A stretch of DNA of 64,000 bases. It comes from Proteobacteria bacterium SG_bin9. Its GTDB lineage: Bacteria > Pseudomonadota > Alphaproteobacteria > Rhizobiales > Xanthobacteraceae. Positions 1 through 10,254 of this stretch are shown here, in pieces. The position numbers and the translations under genes were made by a program. How positions within the stretch are numbered: position 1 is the first letter of the stretch; the number at the start of each line of letters is the position of its first letter. The stretch covers positions 62,001 through 126,000 of the forward strand of contig LWDM01000029.1 of the NCBI GenBank assembly GCA_002083525.1. Reading direction: 5' to 3'. The notes under the pieces were generated by a model. The model had not been told where the DNA came from. It searched no databases and worked only from the letters and a program-made list of their open reading frames with translations.

Positions 1-1
1 C

Positions 2-2665
2 CATATCCGTGACCTGCCAGCCAAGAACGGATCGGTCGATCCGGACTCGAATTTCAAGATGATCTGGGAGGTCGATCCGAAGGCGGCCGGCCGGATGAAC
101 GACATCGCGCGCGCCGTGAAGGGCGCCGACAAGCTGATCCTCGCCACCGACCCCGATCGCGAAGGCGAAGCCATCTCCTGGCATGTGCTCGAGGTGCTGA
201 AGGAAAAGCGCGCGCTCAAGGATCAGCAGATCGAGCGTGTCGTCTTCAACGCCATCACCAAGCAGTCTGTCACCGACGCGATGAAGCACCCGCGCCAGAT
301 CGATGGCGCACTGGTCGACGCCTACATGGCGCGCCGTGCGCTCGATTATCTGGTCGGCTTCACCCTCTCCCCCGTTCTCTGGCGCAAGCTGCCCGGCGCC
401 CGCTCGGCCGGCCGTGTGCAGTCGGTGGCGCTGCGCCTCGTCTGTGACCGCGAGCTTGAGATCGAGAAGTTCGTCGCCCGTGAATACTGGTCGCTGATCG
501 CAACACTCGCGACGCCGAAGGGCGACACATTCGAGGCGCGCCTCGTCGGCGCCGACGGCAAGAAGCTGCAGCGTCTCGATATCGGCACCGGCGCTGAAGC
601 CGAGGACTTCAAGAAGTCGCTCGAAGCCGCGAACTATCAGGTCACCTCGGTCGAGGCGAAACCTGCCCGCCGCAACCCGTACCCGCCGTTCACCACCTCG
701 ACCTTGCAGCAGGAAGCGAGCCGCAAGCTCGGCCTCGCGCCGGCGATCACCATGCGCATCGCGCAGCGCCTTTATGAAGGCATCGACATCGGCGGCGAGA
801 CCACAGGTCTCATCACTTATATGCGTACCGACGGCGTGCAGATCGCGCCGGAAGCGATCACGCAGGCGCGCACGGTGATCGGTCAGGACTACGGCAAGGC
901 CTACGTCCCCGACGCGCCGCGCATGTATCAGACGAAAGCGAAGAACGCGCAGGAAGCGCACGAAGCGATCCGCCCGACCGATCTGTCGCGCCGGCCGTCG
1001 AGCCTGCGCTCGCGCCTCGATAGCGACCAGTACAAGCTCTATGAGCTGATCTGGATGCGTACGCTGGCGAGCCAGATGGAATCCGCCGAGATGGAGCGCA
1101 CCACCGTCGACATCAGCGCGAAAGCGGGCGGCCGTACGCTGGAGCTGCGCGCCACCGGCCAGGTGATCAAGTTCGACGGCTTCCTCGCCGTCTATCAGGA
1201 AGGCCGCGACGACGATCCGGAAGACGACGAGAGCCGCCGCCTGCCCGCCATGAACGAGGGCGATGCGCTCAAGCGCGACAGCCTCGCCGTGACGCAACAC
1301 TTCACCGAGCCGCCGCCGCGTTTCTCGGAAGCATCGCTGGTCAAGCGTATGGAAGAGCTCGGCATCGGCCGCCCCTCGACCTACGCCTCGATCATTCAGG
1401 TTCTGAAGGACCGCGGCTACGTCAAGCTCGACAAGAAGCGTCTGCATGGCGAGGACAAGGGCCGCGTCGTCGTCGCGTTTCTGGAAAACTTCTTCGCCCG
1501 CTATGTCGAATACGATTTCACGGCCGGCCTCGAAGAGCAGCTCGACCGGATCTCAAACAACGAGATTGCCTGGCGGCAGGTGCTGAAGGATTTCTGGACC
1601 GGCTTCATCGGCGCCGTCGACGACATCAAGGAGCTGCGTGTCGCGCAGGTGCTGGACGCGCTCGACGAAATGCTTGGGCCGCACATCTATCCGCCGCGCG
1701 AGGACGGCATCGATCCGCGCCAGTGCCCGACGTGCGGCACCGGCAAGCTGAACCTGAAGGCCGGCAAGTTCGGCGCCTTCGTCGGCTGCACCAACTATCC
1801 GGAATGCCGCTACACCCGTCCCCTCGCTGCGAGTGGCGATGGCGATGGTGGTGGCGACCGTATTCTCGGCAAGGATCCGGAGACGGGCCTCGATGTCGCG
1901 ATCAAGTCGGGACGCTTCGGGCCTTACATCCAGCTCGGCGAGCCGAAGGACTACGGCGAAGACGAGAAGCCGAAGCGTGCCGGCATTCCGAAAGGCACAT
2001 CGCCTGCGGATGTCGAGCTTGAACTGGCGCTGAAGCTGCTGTCGCTGCCGCGCATCGTCGGCATCCATCCGGAAAGCGGCGAGCCGATCAAGGCCGGCAT
2101 CGGCCGCTTCGGCCCCTATGTGCAACACGAGAAGACGTACGCCAGTCTCGAAGCCGGCGACGAGGTCTACACCGTCGGCCTCAACCGCGCGGTGACGCTG
2201 ATTGCCGAGAAGATCGCCAAGGGTCCGAGCAAGCGTTTCGGCGCCGATCCGGGCAAGCCGGTCGGCGATCATCCGGAGCACGGCGCAATCGTCGCGAAGA
2301 AGGGCCGCTACGGCGCGTACGTCAGCGCCAATGGCATCAACGCCACCATTCCGGGCGACAAGACGCCGGACACCATCACGCTCGCCGAAGCGATCGCACT
2401 GATCGACGAACGCGCGGCGAAGGGCGGCGGCAAGCCGAAGCGTGGCGCGAAGGCCAAAACGTCGGTCAGCAAGCCTGCAAAGGCGAAAGCCGGCGACGAC
2501 GCGGCAAAGCCGGCCAAGAAGGCGGCTGCGAAGAAAGCCAAAGCGGACGACGACGCTCCGGCAAAGGCGACCGCGAAAGCGCGGACGCCCGTCACCGGCA
2601 AGACCAAGCCCGCCGCGAAGGCAGCGAAGACGACCGCAAAGAAGAACGCCGGAAAGGCCAGCTAA
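2..2665 (+). CDS. topA: DNA topoisomerase I (5' end outside window)
   Basis: Type IA topoisomerase that relaxes negative supercoils through a transient phosphotyrosine bond. The frame is already open at base 2, so the gene enters from the left; by comparison with E. coli TopA about 60 N-terminal residues are missing. Visible are the acidic metal-binding motif DPDREGEA near codon 49, the catalytic Tyr in ITYMRTDG (codon at 818-820), one four-cysteine zinc motif (CPTCG ... CTNYPEC, about 1720-1815), three short FGPY/YGAY C-terminal repeats, and a Lys/Ala-rich tail over roughly the last 90 codons, probably for DNA contact. Only 5 bp separate it from rnr, so the two are probably co-transcribed. 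Confidence 0.97.
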   Translation, partial: HIRDLPAKNGSVDPDSNFKMIWEVDPKAAGRMNDIARAVKGADKLILATDPDREGEAISWHVLEVLKEKRALKDQQIERVVFNAITKQSVTDAMKHPRQIDGALVDAYMARRALDYLVGFTLSPVLWRKLPGARSAGRVQSVALRLVCDRELEIEKFVAREYWSLIATLATPKGDTFEARLVGADGKKLQRLDIGTGAEAEDFKKSLEAANYQVTSVEAKPARRNPYPPFTTSTLQQEASRKLGLAPAITMRIAQRLYEGIDIGGETTGLITYMRTDGVQIAPEAITQARTVIGQDYGKAYVPDAPRMYQTKAKNAQEAHEAIRPTDLSRRPSSLRSRLDSDQYKLYELIWMRTLASQMESAEMERTTVDISAKAGGRTLELRATGQVIKFDGFLAVYQEGRDDDPEDDESRRLPAMNEGDALKRDSLAVTQHFTEPPPRFSEASLVKRMEELGIGRPSTYASIIQVLKDRGYVKLDKKRLHGEDKGRVVVAFLENFFARYVEYDFTAGLEEQLDRISNNEIAWRQVLKDFWTGFIGAVDDIKELRVAQVLDALDEMLGPHIYPPREDGIDPRQCPTCGTGKLNLKAGKFGAFVGCTNYPECRYTRPLAASGDGDGGGDRILGKDPETGLDVAIKSGRFGPYIQLGEPKDYGEDEKPKRAGIPKGTSPADVELELALKLLSLPRIVGIHPESGEPIKAGIGRFGPYVQHEKTYASLEAGDEVYTVGLNRAVTLIAEKIAKGPSKRFGADPGKPVGDHPEHGAIVAKKGRYGAYVSANGINATIPGDKTPDTITLAEAIALIDERAAKGGGKPKRGAKAKTSVSKPAKAKAGDDAAKPAKKAAAKKAKADDDAPAKATAKARTPVTGKTKPAAKAAKTTAKKNAGKAS

Positions 2666-2670
2666 AGGTT

Positions 2671-4998
2671 GTGACCAAGAAACACGACGCGGAGACCGGC
2701 TTCCCCTCGCGGGATGAGATCATCGCGTTCGTGCGCTCGCAGTCCGGCAATGCCGGCACGAAGGAGATCGCGCGGCACTTCGGCCTGAAGAATGCGGATC
2801 GCGCCGAGCTCCGGCGCATCCTGCGCGACCTCTCCGACAACGGCGTCATCAAGAAGCAGGGCCGCAAGGTCAGCGAGACCGCAGCCCTGCCGCCGACACT
2901 GATCGCCGACATCACCGGCCGCAACACCGACGGCGAACTGATCGCCTCTCCCACCGAATGGGACGAAGAACTCTCAGGCCCGGTGCCGGTGATCGTCGTA
3001 TTCGTCCCGCGCCGCGCCAAGCCCGGCACCGTCTCCGGCGTCGGCGAACGCGTGCTGATGCGGGTCGAGCGCGAGAAGGACGGCGGCTACACCGGCCGCG
3101 TCATCCGCATTCTCGACAAGGCGAAGACGCGCGTCCTCGGCATCTTCCGAAAAGCACCGGACGGCGGCGGCCGCCTCGTGCCCGTCGACAAGAAGCAGGC
3201 CGGGCGCGAGCTCTCGATCGCGCCCGCCGAGACCGGCGGCGCGCAGGACGGCGACCTCGTCAGCGTCGATCTGATGCGCGGTCGCGGCTATGGCCTGCCC
3301 TCCGGCAAGGTGAAGGAGCGCCTCGGTTCGCTGAACTCCGAGAAAGCGATCAGCCTGATCGCCATTCACGCGCACGACATTCCCAACGTCTTCCCGCAGG
3401 CTGCGATCACCGAAGCCGAAGCCGCACAGCCCGCAACGCTGAAGGGCCGCGAGGACTGGCGCGACATCCCGCTCGTCACCATCGATCCGCCGGACGCGAA
3501 GGATCACGACGACGCGGTGCACGCGGAGCCCGACAGCGATCCCGCCAACAAGGGCGGCTTTATCCTGCATGTCGCCATCGCCGACGTGGCCTACTACGTC
3601 CGCCCCGGCTCGGCGCTCGACCGCGAAGCACTGAGGCGCGGCAACTCGGTGTATTTCCCCGATCGCGTCGTGCCGATGCTGCCGGAACGCATCTCGAACC
3701 ATCTTTGCTCGCTCGTGCCGGGCGAGCCGCGCGGCGCACTCGCCGTGCGCATGGTGATCGCCAAGGACGGTCGCAAGAAATCGCATACGTTCCACCGCGT
3801 GCTGTTTCGTTCGGCCGCCAAGCTCGCCTATGCGCAGGCGCAGGCCGCGATCGACGGCAAGCCGGATGACATCACTGGGCCCCTGCTCGAACCGATCCTC
3901 AAGCCGCTCTGGGCTGCGTATGCTTGCGTGAAGCAGGCACGCGACGCCCGCGATCCGCTCGATCTCGATCTGCCGGAGCGCAAGATCCTGCTGAAGCCGG
4001 ACGGCACGGTCGATCGCGTCATCGTGCCGGAACGACTCGATGCGCACCGGCTGATCGAGGAGTTCATGATCCTCGCCAACGTCGCCGCCGCCGAGGCGCT
4101 GGAGAAATACGCGCTGCCGCTGATCTATCGCGTCCACGACGAGCCGACGATGGAGAAGGTGCACGCGCTACAGGAATTTTTGAAGACGCTCGATCTGCCG
4201 TTTGCGCGCTCCGGCGCACTGCGGCCCGAACAGTTCAACCGCATTCTCGAACGCGTGCGCGGCCATGACGCCGAACCGCTCGTCAACGAGGTGGTGCTGC
4301 GCTCGCAGGCGCAGGCCGAGTATTCGTCCGAGAATTACGGGCATTTCGGCCTGAACCTGCGCCGTTACGCGCACTTCACCTCGCCGATCCGCCGTTACGC
4401 CGACCTCGTCGTGCATCGTGCGCTGATCCGCGGCTTGAAGCTCGGCGACGGCGCCCTGCCCGAACACGAGACACCCGAAACGCTCGGCGAAATCGCCGCG
4501 CAAATTTCGTTGACCGAACGCCGCGCCATGAAGGCCGAGCGCGAAACCGTCGACCGGCTGATCGCGCATCACCTCGCCGATCGCATCGGCGCGACGTTCC
4601 AGGGCCGCATCTCCGGCGTCACCCGCGCCGGACTGTTCATCAAGCTCAGCGACACCGGCGCCGACGGCTTCGTGCCGATCCGCACGCTGGGCAGTGAGTA
4701 CTTCAATCACGACGAGACGCGTCACGCGTTGATCGGCTCGCGCTCCGGCGCAATGCATCGGCTTGGCGACGTGGTCGACGTGAAGCTCGTCGAAGCCGCG
4801 CCCGTCGCCGGTGCGCTGCGCTTCGAACTGTTGTCGGAAGGCACGATCCCCGAACGCGGCGCACGCCGAGGCAAGCCGCATCGCAGCGAACCGCCCCGCA
4901 AGTTCGGCCCCGGCCGCGATAAACCGAAGGGCCGCAAGTTCAAGGGCAAGGACAGGACGAAAGACAAGAAGGGCAAGAAAGGAAAAGGACGGCGCTAG
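2671..4998 (+). CDS. rnr: Ribonuclease R
   Basis: 3'-5' exoribonuclease that degrades structured RNA, 775 aa. It has an N-terminal winged-helix/cold-shock region, the RNB catalytic signature IDPPDAKDHDDA (about 3481-3515) with its metal-binding aspartates, the motif HFTSPIRRYADL (about 4372-4410), a C-terminal S1 RNA-binding domain (about 4590-4830), and a Lys/Arg-rich tail as in other RNase R proteins. The start is GTG at 2671, with an AAAGG ribosome site overlapping the topA stop codon, which suggests translational coupling. topA-rnr order is common in alphaproteobacteria. Confidence 0.96.
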   Translation: MTKKHDAETGFPSRDEIIAFVRSQSGNAGTKEIARHFGLKNADRAELRRILRDLSDNGVIKKQGRKVSETAALPPTLIADITGRNTDGELIASPTEWDEELSGPVPVIVVFVPRRAKPGTVSGVGERVLMRVEREKDGGYTGRVIRILDKAKTRVLGIFRKAPDGGGRLVPVDKKQAGRELSIAPAETGGAQDGDLVSVDLMRGRGYGLPSGKVKERLGSLNSEKAISLIAIHAHDIPNVFPQAAITEAEAAQPATLKGREDWRDIPLVTIDPPDAKDHDDAVHAEPDSDPANKGGFILHVAIADVAYYVRPGSALDREALRRGNSVYFPDRVVPMLPERISNHLCSLVPGEPRGALAVRMVIAKDGRKKSHTFHRVLFRSAAKLAYAQAQAAIDGKPDDITGPLLEPILKPLWAAYACVKQARDARDPLDLDLPERKILLKPDGTVDRVIVPERLDAHRLIEEFMILANVAAAEALEKYALPLIYRVHDEPTMEKVHALQEFLKTLDLPFARSGALRPEQFNRILERVRGHDAEPLVNEVVLRSQAQAEYSSENYGHFGLNLRRYAHFTSPIRRYADLVVHRALIRGLKLGDGALPEHETPETLGEIAAQISLTERRAMKAERETVDRLIAHHLADRIGATFQGRISGVTRAGLFIKLSDTGADGFVPIRTLGSEYFNHDETRHALIGSRSGAMHRLGDVVDVKLVEAAPVAGALRFELLSEGTIPERGARRGKPHRSEPPRKFGPGRDKPKGRKFKGKDRTKDKKGKKGKGRR

Positions 4999-5125
4999 TT
5001 CCGCTCTGCGAACGGCGCGCCCGAAACACAGGGCAGATATTCCACGGACGGGTTCGCGTTTCATTGGCCCGCGCGTATGGTCCGGCAGACATATCGAACG
5101 AAGAACCAAATTCGCCGGGGATGGA

Positions 5126-5884
5126 ATGAACAACACGGTCGAGCAGATATCGAAGGATCCGAAGCACAAGGACTTCGAGGACAGCAGCCATCCGTACTAC
5201 CGGCCGAAAGACGCCGCGACGCTGATCCTCGTCGATCGCTCAGGCTCGGTGCCGAAAGTGCTCGTCGGCAAGCGCCACGACAAGGTGGTGTTCATGCCAG
5301 GCAAGTTCGTGTTTCCGGGCGGACGCGTCGACAAGGCCGACAGCCGCGTCCCGGTGGCGGCTTCCATTCCGAAAGAACTCGAACGCAACCTCGCCAAGGG
5401 CAGTCCGAAGACGGAAGCTTCGCGTGCGCGCGCACTGGCCGTCGCCGCCATTCGCGAAGCCTGCGAAGAAACCGGACTTTGCCTTGGCCGCAAGGTCGCC
5501 GGTGCAATGCCGAAGCTCGACGGCGTGTGGAAACCGTTTGCCGATGCCGGCATCGTCCCCGATCCCTCGGGCTTGTTTCTGATTGCGCGCGCGATCACCC
5601 CGCCCGGCCGCGTGCGCCGGTTCGATACGCGCTTCTTCACTGCCGATGCATCGAGCATCGCGCACACCGTCCCGGGCGTGGTGCATGCGGATGCCGAGCT
5701 GGTTGAACTGGTGTGGGTGGAGATCGGCTCGAAGCCGCTCGAGGACGCGCATGTCATGACCAAGAACGTGCTGCGCGAGCTGGAGAAGCGCCTCGCCACC
5801 GGCCCGCTGCGCCACGACGCACCCTTCCCGTTCTTCCATGCCGTTGGCGGCAAGGGCATGCGGATGGACGTCCTGACCAACTAG
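5126..5884 (+). CDS. Nudix hydrolase with an insertion in the Nudix region
   Basis: Predicted hydrolase of nucleoside-diphosphate-linked compounds, 252 aa. FPGGRVD is followed after an insert of about 35 residues by REACEETG, which together form a Nudix box; REACEETG carries the metal-binding glutamates. The long insert resembles the NUDT7/NUDT19 (CoA-type) branch more than MutT, but the substrate cannot be read from sequence. The start is ATG at 5126 after a GGGG-rich ribosome site. An upstream extension of the same frame overlaps rnr and is unlikely. It lies 127 bp after rnr and upstream of rpmG on the same strand. Confidence 0.85.
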   Translation: MNNTVEQISKDPKHKDFEDSSHPYYRPKDAATLILVDRSGSVPKVLVGKRHDKVVFMPGKFVFPGGRVDKADSRVPVAASIPKELERNLAKGSPKTEASRARALAVAAIREACEETGLCLGRKVAGAMPKLDGVWKPFADAGIVPDPSGLFLIARAITPPGRVRRFDTRFFTADASSIAHTVPGVVHADAELVELVWVEIGSKPLEDAHVMTKNVLRELEKRLATGPLRHDAPFPFFHAVGGKGMRMDVLTN

Positions 5885-6007
5885 CCCGAAGGGGCCGCGG
5901 CATGGCCCCGACGCGGTATTCGTGAGGAATCGGGGCATTTGCCGCCGTTTGCGAACGAATTCCCGCCCAGAACAGCTGCGGAATCAACCAAAATGCCCGC
6001 CAAATCC

Positions 6008-6035
6008 TTGACTTTGGGGCATTTCTGGCTAGTTT
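6008..6035 (+). promoter_or_regulatory. Candidate sigma-70 promoter for rpmG
   Basis: TTGACT at 6008-6013 and TAGTTT at 6030-6035 are separated by 16 bp, about 80 bp upstream of the rpmG start. The assignment rests on consensus similarity only. Confidence 0.4.
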
Positions 6036-6116
6036 CCGGCCAAACGCGGGACCGGATCGCTGGATCGGCCCAGCCGTCTCCAGACATCCAGATTTGAACA
6101 CCCGGAGCATTCTGCC

Positions 6117-6284
6117 ATGGCGAAAGCCGTCACCATCAAGGTCAAGCTCGTGTCGTCGGCCGACACCGGCTTCTACTACGTCGCCAAGAAAAACTCGCGC
6201 ACGATGACCGACAAGCTCGTCAAGAAGAAGTACGACCCGGTCGCGCGCAAGCACGTCGAATTCCGCGAGTCCAAGATCAAGTAA
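6117..6284 (+). CDS. rpmG: 50S ribosomal protein L33
   Basis: Large-subunit ribosomal protein, 55 aa, the usual bacterial length. It begins MAKAVTIKVKLVSS and ends FRESKIK, with the central TGFYYVAKKNSR stretch characteristic of L33. It has no cysteines, so it is the zinc-independent (C-minus) form. The start is ATG at 6117 after a GGAGC ribosome site. A strong terminator follows 25 bp after the stop, and a promoter candidate lies about 80 bp upstream, so it is probably its own transcription unit. Confidence 0.96.
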   Translation: MAKAVTIKVKLVSSADTGFYYVAKKNSRTMTDKLVKKKYDPVARKHVEFRESKIK

Positions 6285-6309
6285 GTTTGCCGGCTATCGG
6301 TTTGAACGC

Positions 6310-6337
6310 ACGGGGCCTTTAAGGCCCCGTTTGTTTT
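6310..6337 (+). terminator. Rho-independent terminator after rpmG
   Basis: A perfect GC-rich hairpin (ACGGGGCC at 6310-6317 pairing with GGCCCCGT at 6323-6330) is followed by TTGTTTTT. Confidence 0.85.
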
Positions 6338-6478
6338 TGGGGTCAGGATTCTTACTGACCGGTAACTCCCTATTCACGCTCGGCCGTAATTTGGTTTCGC
6401 AACCGCACACCGGCAACGGAAAGCACAACCTTTTCGTGCGAGAAATCCGCCAAACCCAGCGAAGAGTGGGAGGCGGTT

Positions 6479-7309
6479 TTGAGCTTTGGAAATACGGGCG
6501 GGATTAGCCGCGACCAATTTACGGCCGCAGCTTCGGTCGCAGGCAGTCTGATCCGCTACAGTTTTTATACAATCGGCGCAGTCGTGCTCGGCGGCATCGG
6601 CCTTTTCATGATGTGGGTCTGGGGCCATCGCGTGACGACGGTCGATAGTCCTCCCGCGTTCACGATCAACGCCAAGGCCGTGTCGGGTCTCCCGGTCCAA
6701 AGCAGTATCTTGAAGGTGGGACAACTCGGCCGCGTCGAAATCATGCACTTTGGCGCGATCCACAATCGCGAGACCGACCTGACCGCCGCCCTCTTCATGC
6801 CGCCGAACGGCACCGTGCCGGTCGACCGGCTCAGCGCCAACTTTCACGACGCCAATTTGCTACGCAACGTTCGCCACATCATGACGTCGACCTATCACGA
6901 TCTCGAAACGCGCTTCGGTTCGATCCGCGCGGTCGAGATGCGCGCCGATATCGACGGGCGCTGGAAGCAGTGCCTCGCCTATCGCTCGCGCTTCGATCAC
7001 CCGTCCGTCTATCTGATGGGCTGGTACTGCGACGGGACCGGTAACAAGCCGAGCCCGCATCAGCTCGCCTGCACGCTCGACAAGCTGACGCTGACCCGCG
7101 ATCTGCCCTCGCGCGAAGCGAACGAATTCATCCGCGGCCGCATGGCGAGATCTGCAAATTGCTCCGCCGACTCCGTCTCGCAGACAACCGATACGAGCTA
7201 CCGCCGCGGCGTCTCCCCGCCGTCGCGCTGGTCGCAGCCGAACTCGAAGCGCCGCTGCCCTACCGGTACTGATCTGACGCATCGCCATCTTCTCAGGGAA
7301 ATACGATGA
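6479..7309 (+). CDS. Membrane-anchored protein of unknown function, copy 1 of a tandem pair
   Basis: 276 aa, not recognised as a named family. It has a short cytoplasmic N-terminus, one transmembrane segment (about residues 20-48) and a periplasmic domain. It is paralogous to the next gene: both share LGRVEI, LETRFG, GWYC and LACxLDKL blocks and four cysteines at matching positions (KQCLAY, GWYC, LACTLDKL, ANCS), suggesting two disulfides. Copy 1 carries an extra polar tail of about 50 residues. The start is TTG at 6479, supported by a GGGAGG ribosome site. It overlaps the next gene by ATGA, so the two are translationally coupled. Confidence 0.75.
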   Translation: MSFGNTGGISRDQFTAAASVAGSLIRYSFYTIGAVVLGGIGLFMMWVWGHRVTTVDSPPAFTINAKAVSGLPVQSSILKVGQLGRVEIMHFGAIHNRETDLTAALFMPPNGTVPVDRLSANFHDANLLRNVRHIMTSTYHDLETRFGSIRAVEMRADIDGRWKQCLAYRSRFDHPSVYLMGWYCDGTGNKPSPHQLACTLDKLTLTRDLPSREANEFIRGRMARSANCSADSVSQTTDTSYRRGVSPPSRWSQPNSKRRCPTGTDLTHRHLLREIR

Positions 7310-8042
7310 GCATCGCCGGAAATCCGGATCGATTGCCGAAACAGCGTATGACGGCGTTCGCAGCACTTCGCTACGGCTTCTATTTCGTCACTGTCGTTGC
7401 GCCGCTAGCCATCGGACTAGCTTGGTATCGGTTAGGGACACCGAAGGTTTCATCTTTTCAGGATGACATCACAACAGTTAATGGGGCTCCCGATTTCCGG
7501 ATCAGTTCCGATCTTGTAGGCGGCCTTCCAATAAGTGGAAAAATTCAGACAAGCTACCGCCTGGGGCGCGTCGAGATTCTGGCCTATGGATTGGTGCAAA
7601 GCGTCCAGAACGATATGTCAGTCGTACTGGCAATGCCCCCGGCAGGTATGAACTTGCCCTGGCACTATCACGACCAGTTTCACGACACCTATCTTTTAGC
7701 AGGCATTCCGTTTGTCGAGCAGTTTGCCTACTACGTTCTTGAAACGCGCTTTGGTCCTTTACTCTCCACGCATGTAACGCTGAAATTCGGAGAGAATTTC
7801 AAGAACTGCCTGAGCTTCACGTCGCGCTCCGCAAGCGATCCGTTTTATCTGACCGGCTGGTACTGTGCACAACAGAACGATCGGCGCCCGGATGCGCTGC
7901 GCCCGGAAGCAATTGCGTGCGCGCTGGATAAACTATCGGTCGGCAGGAAGATTCCGAACGATGCTCTCCGCTTGCTCAGCGACAGAGCAAAGCTCGCGCC
8001 GAGCTGCTCAGCACGACGGACTAAGGAGGACGGCAGCCCGCT

Positions 8043-8046
<4 letters not shown>
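7306..8046 (+). CDS. Membrane-anchored protein of unknown function, copy 2 of a tandem pair
   Basis: 246 aa paralogue of the preceding gene. It has one transmembrane segment (about residues 12-38), then a domain with LGRVEILAYG, FHDTYLL, LETRFG, GWYC and CALDKL blocks and the same four cysteines (KNCLSF, GWYC, IACALD, PSCS). The first half is visibly richer in A/T (for example 7420-7600) than copy 1 and the surrounding genes, so the copies have diverged in base composition or came from different sources. The ATG lies inside the ATGA overlap with copy 1. Its stop codon overlaps the stop of the convergent pleD gene. Confidence 0.75.
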
Positions 8047-9464
<1,418 letters not shown>

Positions 9465-9474
9465 ACAACTCTCC

Positions 9475-9840
9475 TCATCCGATAAAGCGTCGGACGGTTT
9501 CAATGAATTTGCCGACCGAGATCGGCTTCGACAGGTAAGCTTCGCAGCCGCCCTCGCGGATGCGCTCTTCGTCGCCCTTCATGGCGAACGCAGTGACCGC
9601 GACGACCGGGGTCGCGTAGAGGATCGGATCGTCCTTGATCCAGCGGGTCACTTCGAGGCCGGACACCTCGGGCAATTGGATATCCATCAGAATGAGATCG
9701 GGGCGGTGCTTGCGCGCAAGCGTCAGCGCCTCCATGCCGTTGCGGGCGGCGGCGGTCTGGTAGCCATGAGCCTCGAGCAGATCGCGAAAGAGCTTCATGT
9801 TGAGCTCATTGTCCTCGACGATCAGGATGGTCTTTGCCAT
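9475..9840 (-). CDS. divK: Single-domain response regulator DivK
   Basis: Essential cell-cycle regulator in alphaproteobacteria that relays phosphate between the histidine kinases DivJ/PleC and ultimately controls CtrA (known from Caulobacter). It is a 121-aa stand-alone receiver with acidic residues in VEDNE, phospho-acceptor Asp in LMDIQLPEVSG, a switch Thr in VAVTAFAM and Lys in LSKPIS. ATG at 9840 follows GGGAGGA at proper spacing; a longer TTG start is possible but less likely. It is first in the divK-pleD operon and divergent from the DUF3572 gene. Confidence 0.95.
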   Translation of the reverse strand: MAKTILIVEDNELNMKLFRDLLEAHGYQTAAARNGMEALTLARKHRPDLILMDIQLPEVSGLEVTRWIKDDPILYATPVVAVTAFAMKGDEERIREGGCEAYLSKPISVGKFIETVRRFIG

Positions 9841-9954
9841 CCGTCCTCCCAAATCTCCGCAAAATGCCTCAAGTATCGGGAAAGCAATTCAATTAGACTT
9901 GGGCATGATGATTCAAAATAGAGACGATAGGTTACGGAAAGGCAAACACTGACG

Positions 9955-10254
9955 ATGAGAAAGGCGACTTCCGACCCTCGCCAAGTAGCTGAAATCGTGG
10001 CGATTCAGGCGCTTTCCTTCGTTGCGGGCGACATGTCGCTGCTGGGCCGGTTCCTGGCCGAAACCGGCATCGGCCCGGACACGCTGCGCGCGAGCGCGTC
10101 CGACCCGCAATTCCTCGCCGGTGTGCTCGATTTCGTGCTGCGCGACGAAGCCACCGTGAAGGCGTTTGCCGTCTCCTCCAAACTTGAACCGCGGACCATC
10201 TCGGCGGCCCGCGAGGCACTCGGCGAACCGCAGTGGGAGCGCGACGTGCCGTGA
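9955..10254 (+). CDS. DUF3572 family protein
   Basis: Small helical protein of 99 aa matching DUF3572, a family conserved in Hyphomicrobiales with no established function. The family-like core is the AIQALSFVAGD ... LGRFLAETG region. It lies upstream of dinB and its TGA overlaps the probable dinB GTG start (GTGA at 10251), so the two are translationally coupled. The association with a translesion polymerase is suggestive only. Confidence 0.8.
   Translation: MRKATSDPRQVAEIVAIQALSFVAGDMSLLGRFLAETGIGPDTLRASASDPQFLAGVLDFVLRDEATVKAFAVSSKLEPRTISAAREALGEPQWERDVP

Noticed and set aside
1553..2281. A 242-codon frame on the minus strand within topA.
   Set aside because: It lies opposite conserved zinc-finger and repeat codons of topA and shows no protein family features.
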